Positions 17,059 to 26,552 are shown, counted from the stretch's first letter. The stretch is DNA of 64,000 nucleotides from Flavihumibacter cheonanensis (GCF_022352215.1 NZ_JAKRWF010000002.1:682001-746000), one strand, 5' to 3'. Notes: generated by a model not told the origin, from the letters alone. Program-made: numbers and translations.

Positions 17059-17400
17059 ATGGCTGTAAAGTGGATCAGACAAAACCTGGAACTGGTGATA
17101 TGGATGGGAGCTATTTTGTGGCTCGCTTTCGGCGTGGATTATCATGCAACTGCAGGAGGATTTTGTCCTTTTCGGATGTTGGGACTTGAAGCTCTTACAG
17201 GCTTGGAAGCATGTCCGGGTTGTGGGTTGGGAAGAAGTATCGCAGCGGCCCTGCATGCTGAATGGAAACTTTCCTGGCAGCATCATTGGATGGGGATTCC
17301 AGCCCTGTTGATTATTTGCAGCAGAATTGTAACTTTAGTGCTAACCCAAATTAAAAACCAACCTGGAAATGATGGATACCTATCTGATGAGTCTGCCTGA
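17059..17400 (+). CDS. DUF2752 membrane protein
   Basis: A 113-residue protein with two or three hydrophobic segments (LVIWMGAILWLAFGVDY and WMGIPALLIICSRIVTLVL). The short motif ACPGCGLGRSI at about residues 51-61, after FCPFRMLGLEALTG, is the hallmark of DUF2752. The biochemical function of the family is unknown. Members often neighbour TM2-domain genes, as here: the next gene overlaps by 32 bases. The paired cysteines could bind a metal or form a disulfide, which is inference. Confidence 0.88.
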   Translation: MAVKWIRQNLELVIWMGAILWLAFGVDYHATAGGFCPFRMLGLEALTGLEACPGCGLGRSIAAALHAEWKLSWQHHWMGIPALLIICSRIVTLVLTQIKNQPGNDGYLSDESA

Positions 17401-17719
17401 TTTGCAACCTGAAGAAGCTGCTGGCATTAAAGACCTGACCAGTAAGATGACTGAATCTCAACGAAATCAGTTTCTCATGATTTATAGTGGCAAACGTAAG
17501 AAGCCAGGAGAGATCCTGCTGCTGACTTGCCTGGGATTTGTAGTGGTGGCAGGTATTCAGCGATTTGTAGTTGGCCAGGTAGGCATGGGCATACTCTATC
17601 TTTTTACCGGGGGACTATGCCTGATCGGTACTATTGTAGATGTAGTCAATCATAAAAAACTGGCAACTGAATATAACCTCCAGCAGATGTATGAATCCTC
17701 AAGGATGGTTGGCCTTTAA
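17369..17719 (+). CDS. TM2-domain membrane protein
   Basis: A 116-residue protein with a charged N-terminal half (about 1-48) followed by two transmembrane segments (about 50-66 and 70-92) separated by a short polar turn (RFVVGQVGMG). The GILYLFTGGLCLIGTIVDVV segment is the typical TM2 signature. Bacterial TM2 proteins have no established activity. It overlaps the DUF2752 gene at its start, where the second ATG (17372) is equally possible. Its 3' end overlaps the convergent hydrolase gene by 21 bases. Confidence 0.88.
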   Translation: MMDTYLMSLPDLQPEEAAGIKDLTSKMTESQRNQFLMIYSGKRKKPGEILLLTCLGFVVVAGIQRFVVGQVGMGILYLFTGGLCLIGTIVDVVNHKKLATEYNLQQMYESSRMVGL

Positions 17720-18691
17720 TTGCAGCAGCCAGTCGGTAATTTCTTTTTCAACTCCAGCCGCGTCTTTTGATTTAAAAGGAGAGGCGATCACATGATCACC
17801 CGTATTGGGCATGGCGATTTCTTTCTTCCAGGCTTCGGGTGTGCCTACCTGTTGGAACATTTCGCGCATGGCAGAGACTTTCACCACGGGATCCTGTTCC
17901 TGCTCATTTTTATAATAGTAAAGCAGTAAGAGGGGTTGTTTGACTTTGGCAAATGTTTCCGGCGTCATGGTAGTTTCCAGCAATTCCTCCAGGGCAACGG
18001 TGGCTTCCAGTCGGTATGGTGTATTCCAATATTGTTTGTAAGTGGGGCGGTCATCTGAAGCCGTACGGTATTTACCACCCAGCACCAGTTGTGCAATCTG
18101 TAAGCCCCAAGGATTGTTCAGCAGCCAGGCATTCGGATCATTGATCGCAATATTGGGCGATAATAACACCAATGCATACACGTCGTTCGGATAGGTAGCA
18201 GCCAATTGCAGAGCGTTGGTTCCTCCTGTTGAAGTGCCCATCAGGATAACTTTTTTGCCTAATTGTTTGCCAATGGCCAGGGCTTCTTTTGCCGACTCCC
18301 AATAGTTGCCCGGAGTCAGATTGACCAGGGCATCACTGGTATCGATGCCATGTTCGGCTAAGCGTGCCAGGTAGAGATTGGCACCCATAGCTTTGGCTGC
18401 ATGTACATGTGTTGGCGCTCCTTCAAATTGGGAGGCACTGAAACCATGCAGGTATACTATTGAATATTCGGTAGGCTGGCCCAGGGAATCATTGTTCCAG
18501 ATAATGCGGGCCTCATTATCCGGCTTGAGTTTAAAGGAAGCCTCTTTATTGCGGACATAGGTCTCCACTTCCGGAGCTGAAGGTACTACGGGCATTTGAG
18601 AAGAATAGTCCGGGGTGGAAGGATTGGGTCCTGCTATATAGACAACTGCCAGTACAACTGGAATACCAAACAACCATTTTTTGCTGGCCAT
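17699..18691 (-). CDS. Alpha/beta hydrolase with N-terminal membrane anchor or signal
   Basis: A 330-residue protein. Its first 20 residues (WLFGIPVVLAVVYIAGPNPS) form a signal or anchor. The alpha/beta hydrolase core runs from about residue 70: YSIVYLHGFSASQFEG gives the oxyanion-hole HG, MGTSTGGTNAL has the nucleophile serine in G-x-S-x-G, and GDHVIASPF near the end supplies the catalytic His. It resembles monoglyceride-lipase or serine-aminopeptidase-type hydrolases. The substrate is unknown. The start codon abuts a 38-base hairpin. Confidence 0.88.
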   Translation of the reverse strand: MASKKWLFGIPVVLAVVYIAGPNPSTPDYSSQMPVVPSAPEVETYVRNKEASFKLKPDNEARIIWNNDSLGQPTEYSIVYLHGFSASQFEGAPTHVHAAKAMGANLYLARLAEHGIDTSDALVNLTPGNYWESAKEALAIGKQLGKKVILMGTSTGGTNALQLAATYPNDVYALVLLSPNIAINDPNAWLLNNPWGLQIAQLVLGGKYRTASDDRPTYKQYWNTPYRLEATVALEELLETTMTPETFAKVKQPLLLLYYYKNEQEQDPVVKVSAMREMFQQVGTPEAWKKEIAMPNTGDHVIASPFKSKDAAGVEKEITDWLLQLKANHP

Positions 18692-18729
18692 AAAAGAAAT
18701 GCTTTGTAAGCAAAATAAGCATTCCTTTT
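18692..18729 (-). terminator. Hairpin between Gfo/Idh gene and hydrolase start
   Basis: AAAAGAAATGCTT (18692-18704) and AAGCATTCCTTTT (18717-18729) pair at 12 of 13 positions around a 12-base loop. On the leftward transcript the 3' arm ends TTTCTTTT, like an intrinsic terminator or attenuator, and ends directly before the hydrolase ATG at 18691. It may terminate the Gfo/Idh transcript or control translation of the hydrolase. Confidence 0.5.
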
Positions 18730-18742
18730 ATGAATCCATAGA

Positions 18743-20050
18743 TTAACACTGAACAGGCACTACGATCCCTTCTTTCCGGCTTTTCTCAGCTGCAAATCCC
18801 ATGAGGTGACTTTCGATGGAAGCTTCCAGTGTGGAAGTCAGCATATTCGGGTCATTGGCATGTATTGCCATCACAAAATCAGCCATCAGGCGGAAATCAC
18901 CTCCGCCATGCAGGTCGGTTGTTTCTGCCCATTGTTCTTTTTTACCATTTTGAAAACTGGTGATTACCATTTCGGTCATATCACCTACAATATCACCGTG
19001 ACTGCCCATTACGCGGGTACGCCGGCCTTCATAGGAAGTAAACGCCTGCAAAGAAAAACTGGCTGTAACACCGCCTTCGAATTGCAGGTTGGCCACATAA
19101 TGATCCGGCTGGTCATTGTCCATCTGGTAAACACATCTTCCATAATCGGTTGTGCGTAACTGTTCCAGTATATAATCTCCCTGTGCATCCTTGTCTTCGG
19201 GCAGATCAAATACATAAGTACGTTCCCGCATTTTGTGATAAATTTTAATCGCGGAATAGGGGCATTCTTCTTCTACTTTGCAACCATCGGTACATCTGTG
19301 CGTGCTGCCTTCCGGTGCATTTTCCTCACGGAACCACCTGAGGCCACCAAATGCATGAACTGCAGTACAGGGTTTGCCAACCAGCCAACGAAGAATATCA
19401 AGATCGTGACTTGCTTTAGCTAACACAATAGGGGTTGTAGTTTCACTGTTTTTCCAGTTCCCTCTTACATAGGAATGGGTCATGTGCACATGTTCGATGG
19501 GTTCGAGGTGCTGGATACTGATTAATTCTCCAATGGCCCCGCTTCTGATCAGGCTGCGGAGTTTGCGGAAATAGGGGGCATATCTCAATACATGGCAAAC
19601 TGCTACAATTTTTCCGGAGGCGCGGGAGGCTTCCAGGATCTGGCGGCATTCTTCTTCTGATGGTGCGATCGGTTTTTCCAATAACACATGATATCCTGCT
19701 TTCAGTGCTGCGAGGCAGGGACCCACATGCAGGCGGTCAGGTGAAGCAATAATAACTGCATCCGCGAAGCGGGGTCTTGTAAAAACATCTTCCCAGTTCA
19801 GAAAGCAATTCTCAGGCGCGATTTTATGGGTTGTAGCGTAACGCTGGTTTCGGATCGGGTTGGGTTCTGCCACCCCAATGATATCAAACTGCTGGGAGTA
19901 CTGGGATGCAAACTGTCCGTATACATAACCCCGGCGACCGGCACCAATCACAATAGCAGTAACCGGTTTTTCAATTGTTTCAAAACGTTCGGGTAACAGA
20001 ATATGGGTGGTCTTATCATCATAGGGGAACTCCTTAAAATTCGTCGTCAT
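18743..20050 (-). CDS. Gfo/Idh/MocA family oxidoreductase, cytoplasmic
   Basis: A 435-residue protein without an export signal, starting at the ATG at 20050 rather than the in-frame TTG at 20056. The N-terminal Rossmann fold contains AIVIGAGRRGYVYGQF, then GVAEPNP, and LLEKPIAPSEEECR has the conserved EKP lysine. In the C-terminal domain a cysteine group, CTDGCKVEEECPYSA at about residue 250, is a feature of one branch of the family and could bind metal. A KASHDLDILRWLVG motif holds the catalytic His-Asp. It probably oxidises a sugar or cyclitol with NAD(P). It is separated from the hydrolase by a hairpin. Confidence 0.92.
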   Translation of the reverse strand: MTTNFKEFPYDDKTTHILLPERFETIEKPVTAIVIGAGRRGYVYGQFASQYSQQFDIIGVAEPNPIRNQRYATTHKIAPENCFLNWEDVFTRPRFADAVIIASPDRLHVGPCLAALKAGYHVLLEKPIAPSEEECRQILEASRASGKIVAVCHVLRYAPYFRKLRSLIRSGAIGELISIQHLEPIEHVHMTHSYVRGNWKNSETTTPIVLAKASHDLDILRWLVGKPCTAVHAFGGLRWFREENAPEGSTHRCTDGCKVEEECPYSAIKIYHKMRERTYVFDLPEDKDAQGDYILEQLRTTDYGRCVYQMDNDQPDHYVANLQFEGGVTASFSLQAFTSYEGRRTRVMGSHGDIVGDMTEMVITSFQNGKKEQWAETTDLHGGGDFRLMADFVMAIHANDPNMLTSTLEASIESHLMGFAAEKSRKEGIVVPVQC

Positions 20051-20081
20051 AACCAATCTGTTTTATCGTTCAAAAAAATAA

Positions 20082-20172
20082 GGTGAAAGGTACGAAGGGT
20101 AGGGGGAGGGGGAGATGAGGATTTGGTTAAAAATATGGAGGAAAGGAAGAGGGAGGAAGGGAAGAGGGGGTG
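20082..20172. other. Purine-rich, G-run-rich intergenic stretch
   Basis: The plus strand is almost only A and G over about 90 bases, with G-runs at 20097-20099, 20102-20106, 20108-20112, 20151-20153, 20159-20161 and 20166-20170. It lies between the Gfo/Idh start and the typA promoter. I see no gene in it. The runs could allow triplex or quadruplex structure. Confidence 0.5.
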
Positions 20173-20223
20173 CTGATTAACAAAGGGTTATGATATATAA
20201 CATAATCTTTATGGGAATTTAGC

Positions 20224-20253
20224 TTGCGGGGCGGGCAAATAGCTGTACCTTTG
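20224..20253 (+). promoter_or_regulatory. Bacteroidota-type promoter of typA
   Basis: TTG at 20224-20226, a 19-base spacer and TACCTTTG at 20246-20253 match the Bacteroidota primary sigma factor consensus (TTTG, 17-23 bases, TAnnTTTG). The -33 element here is CTTG. The start codon is 42 bases further on. Confidence 0.8.
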
Positions 20254-20295
20254 CGCGCCCAAAGGCAAATTTTGTTCGGGTACAGAAATCGAGTT

Positions 20296-22107
20296 ATGAA
20301 TATTAGGAATATAGCCATTATTGCACACGTTGACCATGGTAAGACTACCCTGGTTGACCGGATTCTTCACACCACCAAAGTGTTCCGCGAGAACCAGGAT
20401 ACAGGCGAACTGATCATGGACAACAATGATCTGGAACGCGAACGAGGAATCACCATCTTTAGTAAGAACGCAGCTGTTACTTATAAGGATACCAAAATCA
20501 ATGTAATTGACACTCCGGGTCACGCCGACTTCGGTGGTGAGGTAGAACGCGTATTAAAGATGGCCGATGGGGTGATCCTGTTGGTGGATGCGTTTGAAGG
20601 TCCCATGCCACAAACCCGCTTTGTGTTGCAGAAAGCCCTTCAGTTGAATCTGAAACCCATCGTGGTAATTAACAAGGTAGACAAGCCTAACTGTCGCCCT
20701 GATGAAGTGCATGATGCTGTATTCGAACTGTTTTTCAACCTGGATGCTACGGAAGAGCAGCTGGATTTCCCCACCTTCTACGGTTCGGGTAAAAATGGCT
20801 GGTTCAATAATACCAATACACAATGTGAAGATATCACGCCGTTGATGGATGGTATTTTACAATATGTACCGGAGCCTAAAGTGGAAGAAGGTCCGTTGCA
20901 AATGCAGATCACATCATTGGATTACTCCTCCTTCCTTGGACGTATTGCCATTGGTAAAGTACAGCGCGGTGCAATTAAAGAAAATCAGCCGATCGCGTTG
21001 ATGCAGGCAGATGGTACTGTTAAAAAGCAGCGCGTAAAAGAACTCTATGTGTTTGAAGGAATGGGCAAGCGTAAGGTAACAGAAGTGTTGGCCGGCGACT
21101 TGTGTGCTGTAGTAGGATTGGAAGATTTTAATATTGGAGATACCATTTCTGACCAGGAAGTAATGGAAGCATTACCGGTGATCAGTGTGGATGAACCAAC
21201 GATGAACATGCTGTTCAGCATTAACAACTCTCCTTTCTTTGGTAAGGATGGCAAGTTCGTGACTTCACGTCACCTGCGCGACCGCCTGATGAAGGAAACA
21301 GAAAAGAATCTCGCACTTCGTGTGTTCGATACAGATAGTGGTGATAGTTTCCAGGTTTATGGTCGTGGTATCCTGCACCTGGGTGTATTAATTGAAACCA
21401 TGCGCCGGGAAGGATATGAACTGACAGTAGGACAACCACAGGTTATCTTAAAGAATATTGATGGCAAGCGTTGCGAGCCATATGAAGTGTTGGTAGTGGA
21501 TGTGCCGCAGGAATTTGCATCTAAAGTAATCGACCTGGTTACCCGCAGAAAAGGTGAAATGCATGTGATGGAAACCAAGGGTGATATGCAGCACCTGGAA
21601 TTTGAAATTCCTTCACGTGGATTAATTGGTCTGCGTACGCAAATGCTGACTGCTACAACCGGAGAGGCTGTAATGGCGCACCGGTTCCTGGAATACAAAC
21701 CCTGGAAAGGACCCATCCCTGGACGTAACAATGGTGTACTGATTTCCAAGAATACCGAGAAGACAACAGGTTACTCTATTGATAAATTACAGGATCGCGG
21801 AACCTTCTTTGTGGATCCGGGAGAAGATGTGTATGCCGGCCAGATTGTGGCGGAAAACATCAAGCCAGGCGACCTGGTGGTAAACGTTACAGAAGGTAAG
21901 AAACTGACCAACCACCGTGCCAGCGGAAGTGATGATGCAACCCGCATTGCACCTAAAACGCTGATGAGCCTGGAAGAGTGTATGGAATATATCCAGCACG
22001 ATGAGTGTATTGAAGTGACGCCGAACTTTATCCGCATGCGTAAGATCCATTTGGATGAAAACGAGCGGATTCGTCAGGCGAAGTCAATGAAGGCTGAGGA
22101 GGTTTAA
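20296..22107 (+). CDS. typA: TypA/BipA translational GTPase
   Basis: A 603-residue ribosome-associated GTPase. The G1 motif is AHVDHGKTT (about residues 9-17). [12 protein letters not shown] is switch [15 protein letters not shown] is G3 and [13 protein letters not shown] is G4. Domains II, III and V follow (EVERV/LKM to [21 protein letters not shown]) and then the BipA-specific C-terminal domain ([17 protein letters not shown]), which separates it from EF-G and LepA. TypA acts on 50S assembly and stress or cold adaptation. The start is the ATG at 20296; an in-frame extension to 20224 would contain the promoter and is rejected. Confidence 0.97.
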   Translation: MNIRNIAIIAHVDHGKTTLVDRILHTTKVFRENQDTGELIMDNNDLERERGITIFSKNAAVTYKDTKINVIDTPGHADFGGEVERVLKMADGVILLVDAFEGPMPQTRFVLQKALQLNLKPIVVINKVDKPNCRPDEVHDAVFELFFNLDATEEQLDFPTFYGSGKNGWFNNTNTQCEDITPLMDGILQYVPEPKVEEGPLQMQITSLDYSSFLGRIAIGKVQRGAIKENQPIALMQADGTVKKQRVKELYVFEGMGKRKVTEVLAGDLCAVVGLEDFNIGDTISDQEVMEALPVISVDEPTMNMLFSINNSPFFGKDGKFVTSRHLRDRLMKETEKNLALRVFDTDSGDSFQVYGRGILHLGVLIETMRREGYELTVGQPQVILKNIDGKRCEPYEVLVVDVPQEFASKVIDLVTRRKGEMHVMETKGDMQHLEFEIPSRGLIGLRTQMLTATTGEAVMAHRFLEYKPWKGPIPGRNNGVLISKNTEKTTGYSIDKLQDRGTFFVDPGEDVYAGQIVAENIKPGDLVVNVTEGKKLTNHRASGSDDATRIAPKTLMSLEECMEYIQHDECIEVTPNFIRMRKIHLDENERIRQAKSMKAEEV

Positions 22108-22137
22108 ATCACAAAAAAAGTGATTTCAATAAGCATT

Positions 22138-22171
22138 AGCCAGGATGGGTACTACCTATCCTGGCTTTTTT
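22138..22171 (+). terminator. Intrinsic terminator of typA
   Basis: AGCCAGGAT (22138-22146) pairs with ATCCTGGCT (22158-22166), with inner GGTA/TACC extending the stem, followed by a run of six T. A smaller stem, AATCAC and GTGATT around an A7 loop, precedes it directly after the stop codon. Confidence 0.93.
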
Positions 22172-22199
22172 GTGTCAGTTGCTAAAAAAAATGACCATC

Positions 22200-22217
22200 T
22201 GCTCAATGAAATGAGCA
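22200..22217. promoter_or_regulatory. Short inverted repeat upstream of the sensor kinase
   Basis: TGCTCA and TGAGCA form perfect 6-base arms around ATGAAA, 45 bases before the kinase start. It is a possible regulator site, with low certainty because of its length. Confidence 0.25.
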
Positions 22218-22261
22218 ACTTACCAATATTAGCAGGAACTTAATAGAGCAATAAACGTTCC

Positions 22262-25200
22262 ATGCTCACCCGGGTAAAGTTGATGTCAATAGTATGCTGT
22301 ATGTTGTGCTGGCTAATAAGCTGGAGTCAGCCCAGGGATTACCATCTGCAGTTATTTGATCATAAATCAGGCATTCAGGCAGGAACCATCACTGCACTGA
22401 CAACAGATCAGCAGGGCTTTTTATGGATCCTGTATCCGCGGCAGGTGCAGTGCTTCAATGGGAAAAAGCTCGAGTCGTTTAAACTTCCGGTCAGCTCCAA
22501 CCGGTTGTTTTGTGATGCGCAGAACCGGATTTGGGTTAGTTCGAATCATCACCTGTTTCTCTACTCAACGCAACAGCGTCGGTTTATTGAAACCGGAATC
22601 GAAGGAATTGATAGTACGGATTACCTGGGAGATCTCTTTCAGTTACACAACCAGACTGCCTCTCTTTTGACAAGTAAGGGATTGTTTCAGTATGATGAAG
22701 CAACCAAAAAATTCAAAGCTTCGCCGGTTCGTCTACCTATTGCCGGGCCTATTAGTGTCAGGGTATTTGCTTCAAAGGATGGGGTAATCTATTTCAGAAA
22801 GGCCAATACCCTGTTCCGGTACCAGTTCAGCAATGGACGAGTAGACAGTTTGCCAGACAGAAACGCGATGAGAATCTTTGCGTTGACTCCAGACAGCTTA
22901 CTGGTTACAACCTGGGATAATACAAGTTACTGGTATCATTTCCCAACAGCTGCAGTTAATCAGATTTTCCTGCCGTCGGGATTATCAAGTCTCGAATCGG
23001 GGTCCTTCGGGGTTAGAGCTGTTGGATTTATTCGGCCCGGGACCTATCTGTTTGCTTCCCGGGAAGGTATTTTTGAATACAACCTGGCCGCCAGGAAATT
23101 GAGTCGGCCCAGATTCTTTTTAAATGGCCGCAAAATTGGAACGAATGATTTTGCCAATTACCTGCACATTGATGCACATCGGTTTGTTTGGTTGGCTAAT
23201 ATTGACGGGATAGGCAGGTTTTCGGCAGACAGGCAGACGATCGGACTGATACGCTTACGCAAGCTGGATGATGAAAAGCCGGTTGGTATAGATAATATCC
23301 GGAAGATAACAGAAGATCGAGAAGGGAATCTTTGGATTGCAACGGGCCATGGGCTTGCCTGCAGAAATAAAGCAAGTGCTGAATGGATGTATTTTCCTCC
23401 TGACCTGAAAGCCACCAACAAGTTGAATTACCCATCCATTCGGGGCTTGGTTTATGATGGCAAAAAATTAATAATTGCTCCGACGGATCGGGGGATCTGG
23501 CTGATGAATCCAACTACCTTTCAATATGAAAGGCCTTTTTATGCCAATGATTCTGTTCGTGTATTGAGTGAACAGGACTTTTATGATGATCTGTATACCC
23601 TTCAGGATGGAAATCATTTGCTGGCGGGTCGGGATGGCTTGTATTTACTGAATGGGAAAAGCTATCTCCTGTCAAAATTGGATATCCCTCCCTCCCGGGA
23701 AAACTCCAACTACATTGTTCAGTCGCCGAATGGAATAATTTGGATAACTACCCAAAAAGGCTTGCATTGTCTGGATAGTAATCTGAATTACATTGGTGAA
23801 ATCGCACTTCCGTTTCAAGATAAATTCATATCCTGTACCTATGCATTGAAAGATAATTCCTTGTTATTCGGTTGTTCGGCAGGGTTATACACAGTGAAGT
23901 TGGAGAAAGGGCAGGCGGTTATCCAGCCATTTTCCAGTTTATTTCAGGACATCATAGTTACTACCCTTTACCAGGACAGCATAGGGGCCATTTGGGCAAG
24001 TTCCGAAAAGGGTATTTACAGATACGATCCTGCCAATTCCAGTTTAAACTTATTTGATCAATCAGACAATGTACAGGGCTTTGGCTTCAATGGAAACAGT
24101 TGGTGGAGAAGCAGGGATGGCACCCTCTATCTGGGAGGAACGAATGGCATGAATTATTTCCATCCGGAAAAATTTGATATAAGCGGGGAAGAATTATCTG
24201 TTTATCTCCGTCAGGTGCGTTTTGGAAGTACCGATTCCTTGTTTCATGATTTTAATAAATCCTTACAGTTGCAGTATAAGGATCGTGATTTGGAAATTGA
24301 ATGGAGCGCTCCTTATTACAATAGTCCATTGAATGTTTACTACCGGTATCGCCTGACTACAGAAGAGCCCTGGAAGGAAATCGGGAATTCAAATCTGGTA
24401 AGAATCAGTTCTCTTTCACCCGGCCATTACCAATTTGAACTCGAGGCCAGCTTGAATAAAGTAAATTGGATAAAAGCTCAGCAAGTTTTCAGTTTTTCCA
24501 TTCATGAACCCTTTTGGTTGTCAATATGGTTTATTACATCCGTGCTTGCAGTAGCTGTATTCCTAGTATGGCTTTTGTTGCATAATAGAAATAAAAAACT
24601 GGAGGCCAAGCAGGAAGAGCTGGAAGCTCAGCAGGCGATCCATTTTTTTGCAACCAGCATGAATGAGTATGCTGCGGTTGATCCCATGTTATGGGATGTG
24701 GCCCGTAACTGTATAGGTCAGTTAAAGTTTGAAGATTGTGTTATATATCTGTTGGATGAAGAACGAAATGTTCTGATTCAAAAAGCTGCGTATGGCCCAA
24801 AGAGCGGACTCGGAAACCAGATTTTATCTCCAATTGAAATACCTGTAGGGAGCGGGATAACCGGCGCTGTCGCAGCTAGCGGTTTAGCTGAAATTATTTC
24901 GGATACTTCAAAGGATAACCGATATATACCAGATGATAAACATCGGCTATCTGAACTGACTGTTCCCATTATAGCAGATGGAAAAGTGTTGGGCGTAATT
25001 GATTCCGAACACTCAAAAAAAGGGTTCTTTACTCAAAAACACTTGTCCATATTAACCACCATTGCGTCCTTGTGTGCCAACAAAATAATTAAAGCACGTG
25101 CTGAGCAGGAGCGACAGCTGGCAGAAAAAACACTCATGGACACAAGAAAAAAAATGGCTGATATTGAAATGCAGGCACTACGCGCGCAGATGAATCCTCA

Positions 25201-25795
25201 TTTCATTTTCAATTGTTTAAACTCCATCAACCGGTATATTGTTAAAAGTGACCAAGTAACAGCTTCCTTGTACCTCACAAGATTTGCAAAACTGATCCGC
25301 CTGATTCTGGATAACTCAAATAACCGATCCATCACCTTAAGCAATGAACTGGAAGCATTACAGCTTTATCTCGAGATGGAATCGATTCGTTTTGAGAAAC
25401 AATTTAATTATCAAATTTGTCTGGCTGAAGGCCTTCAACCCGATACCATTTACGTACCCCCGCTTATCATACAGCCGTATGTTGAAAATGCCATTTGGCA
25501 TGGACTTCTTCATTTGGATAAACCGGGGGAATTAAAAATTGAACTGCGACTGACGGGATCAAATTTATTAGAATGCTGCATTGAAGACAATGGCATTGGC
25601 AGAGAAAAGGCGGCTGTTTTAAAAAGCAAATCAGCCGCTACCAAAAAATCATTGGGAATGCGGTTAACAGAAGATCGACTGGCACTACTGAATAAGGAAG
25701 AGGGGGTGCAGGCTTCAGTAGAAGTTAAAGACCTGTTAGAAGATGGCCGTTCTCTTGGAACCCAGGTAATCCTTAAAATTCCGATTGACGATTAA
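22262..25795 (+). CDS. Two-component sensor: periplasmic propeller, Y_Y_Y, GAF and LytS-type histidine kinase
   Basis: A 1177-residue membrane sensor. The signal peptide is at 1-22. About 25-650 carry repeated reg_prop-like blades (for example ITALTTDQQGFLWILYPRQ, ITEDREGNLWIATGHGL). A Y_Y_Y domain covers about 660-745, one transmembrane helix about 750-772, a short coiled coil follows, then a GAF domain (about 795-930; GSGITGAVAASGLAEIISD). The His_kinase/HATPase_c part has the phospho-acceptor H980 in QMNPHFIFN, the N-box ENAIWHGLL and DNGIG. It lacks the fused AraC receiver seen in the hybrid sensors of glycan loci. It signals to the LytTR regulator that starts 10 bases later. Confidence 0.95.
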   Translation: MLTRVKLMSIVCCMLCWLISWSQPRDYHLQLFDHKSGIQAGTITALTTDQQGFLWILYPRQVQCFNGKKLESFKLPVSSNRLFCDAQNRIWVSSNHHLFLYSTQQRRFIETGIEGIDSTDYLGDLFQLHNQTASLLTSKGLFQYDEATKKFKASPVRLPIAGPISVRVFASKDGVIYFRKANTLFRYQFSNGRVDSLPDRNAMRIFALTPDSLLVTTWDNTSYWYHFPTAAVNQIFLPSGLSSLESGSFGVRAVGFIRPGTYLFASREGIFEYNLAARKLSRPRFFLNGRKIGTNDFANYLHIDAHRFVWLANIDGIGRFSADRQTIGLIRLRKLDDEKPVGIDNIRKITEDREGNLWIATGHGLACRNKASAEWMYFPPDLKATNKLNYPSIRGLVYDGKKLIIAPTDRGIWLMNPTTFQYERPFYANDSVRVLSEQDFYDDLYTLQDGNHLLAGRDGLYLLNGKSYLLSKLDIPPSRENSNYIVQSPNGIIWITTQKGLHCLDSNLNYIGEIALPFQDKFISCTYALKDNSLLFGCSAGLYTVKLEKGQAVIQPFSSLFQDIIVTTLYQDSIGAIWASSEKGIYRYDPANSSLNLFDQSDNVQGFGFNGNSWWRSRDGTLYLGGTNGMNYFHPEKFDISGEELSVYLRQVRFGSTDSLFHDFNKSLQLQYKDRDLEIEWSAPYYNSPLNVYYRYRLTTEEPWKEIGNSNLVRISSLSPGHYQFELEASLNKVNWIKAQQVFSFSIHEPFWLSIWFITSVLAVAVFLVWLLLHNRNKKLEAKQEELEAQQAIHFFATSMNEYAAVDPMLWDVARNCIGQLKFEDCVIYLLDEERNVLIQKAAYGPKSGLGNQILSPIEIPVGSGITGAVAASGLAEIISDTSKDNRYIPDDKHRLSELTVPIIADGKVLGVIDSEHSKKGFFTQKHLSILTTIASLCANKIIKARAEQERQLAEKTLMDTRKKMADIEMQALRAQMNPHFIFNCLNSINRYIVKSDQVTASLYLTRFAKLIRLILDNSNNRSITLSNELEALQLYLEMESIRFEKQFNYQICLAEGLQPDTIYVPPLIIQPYVENAIWHGLLHLDKPGELKIELRLTGSNLLECCIEDNGIGREKAAVLKSKSAATKKSLGMRLTEDRLALLNKEEGVQASVEVKDLLEDGRSLGTQVILKIPIDD

Positions 25796-25805
25796 AATTC
25801 AGCAT

Positions 25806-26552
25806 ATGATACGGGTTGTATTAATTGATGATGAGAAGAATGCACTTGAAATGATGGAGTGGTTACTTCGTACCTATTGTCCCCAGGTGAGGATTGAAGC
25901 TATGTGCCTGGGTGCGGAAGAAGGAATAAAGGCGATTACAAGCCATCGTCCGGACTTGGTTTTCCTGGATATTGAAATGCCCAGAATGAATGGATTTGAT
26001 CTGCTGGAGCAGTTCGATCCGCTTTTTTTTGATGTGGTATTTTGTACCGCTTATGATCAGTTTGCGATTAAGGCGTTTAAATATGCAGCCCTCAATTACC
26101 TCCTAAAACCGATAGATCCTAAAGACCTAGCAGACACCATCCAGCGGGTAGAGAAAAAAAACAGTCTCCCCATGAAGGAACAGCTGGAAGTTTTATTTAC
26201 CAGTTTGCAACAACAGAAACCAACGATCTCCAGAATTGCGCTGACCACCGGAGACGGAATGATCTTCGTTTCAACCAATGATATTATTTATTGTCAGGCT
26301 GAAAGTAACTACACTCAGGTGGTTTTGAGCAATGGAAAAAAAATTATGGTTTCCAAAGTATTAAAAGATATCGACGAAGCATTGGCAGGCGAAGATTTTT
26401 TCCGTATTCACCATTCTTATCTTATCAACCTGAATCATATCCAAAAATACGTAAGGGGAGATGGCGGCTATCTTATCATGTCTGATGGAACAACGATTCT
26501 TATTTCAAGGTCCCGTAGACAGGAATTTATGGAACGGTTTTCCAAATTTTAG
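25806..26552 (+). CDS. LytTR-family response regulator
   Basis: A 248-residue regulator from the ATG at 25806; an in-frame TTG inside the kinase gene is rejected. The receiver domain (1-120) has the acidic pair DDE near residue 8, phospho-acceptor D55 in FLDIEMPRMNG, and LLKPID with the conserved Lys. The C-terminal LytTR DNA-binding domain (about 145-248) includes IIYCQAESNYTQVVLSNGKKI and FFRIHHSYLINLNHI. It forms a pair with the preceding sensor kinase. LytTR proteins usually bind two direct repeats upstream of target genes; no clear target site was identified here. Confidence 0.96.
   Translation: MIRVVLIDDEKNALEMMEWLLRTYCPQVRIEAMCLGAEEGIKAITSHRPDLVFLDIEMPRMNGFDLLEQFDPLFFDVVFCTAYDQFAIKAFKYAALNYLLKPIDPKDLADTIQRVEKKNSLPMKEQLEVLFTSLQQQKPTISRIALTTGDGMIFVSTNDIIYCQAESNYTQVVLSNGKKIMVSKVLKDIDEALAGEDFFRIHHSYLINLNHIQKYVRGDGGYLIMSDGTTILISRSRRQEFMERFSKF

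Noticed and set aside
20224-20295. N-terminal extension of TypA
   Set aside because: It would place the promoter boxes inside the coding region; TypA proteins begin at the ATG just before the GTPase motif.
22249-22260. AAACGTT near the sensor kinase start as a further LacI-type site
   Set aside because: Only seven bases match and there is no dyad symmetry beyond the core.
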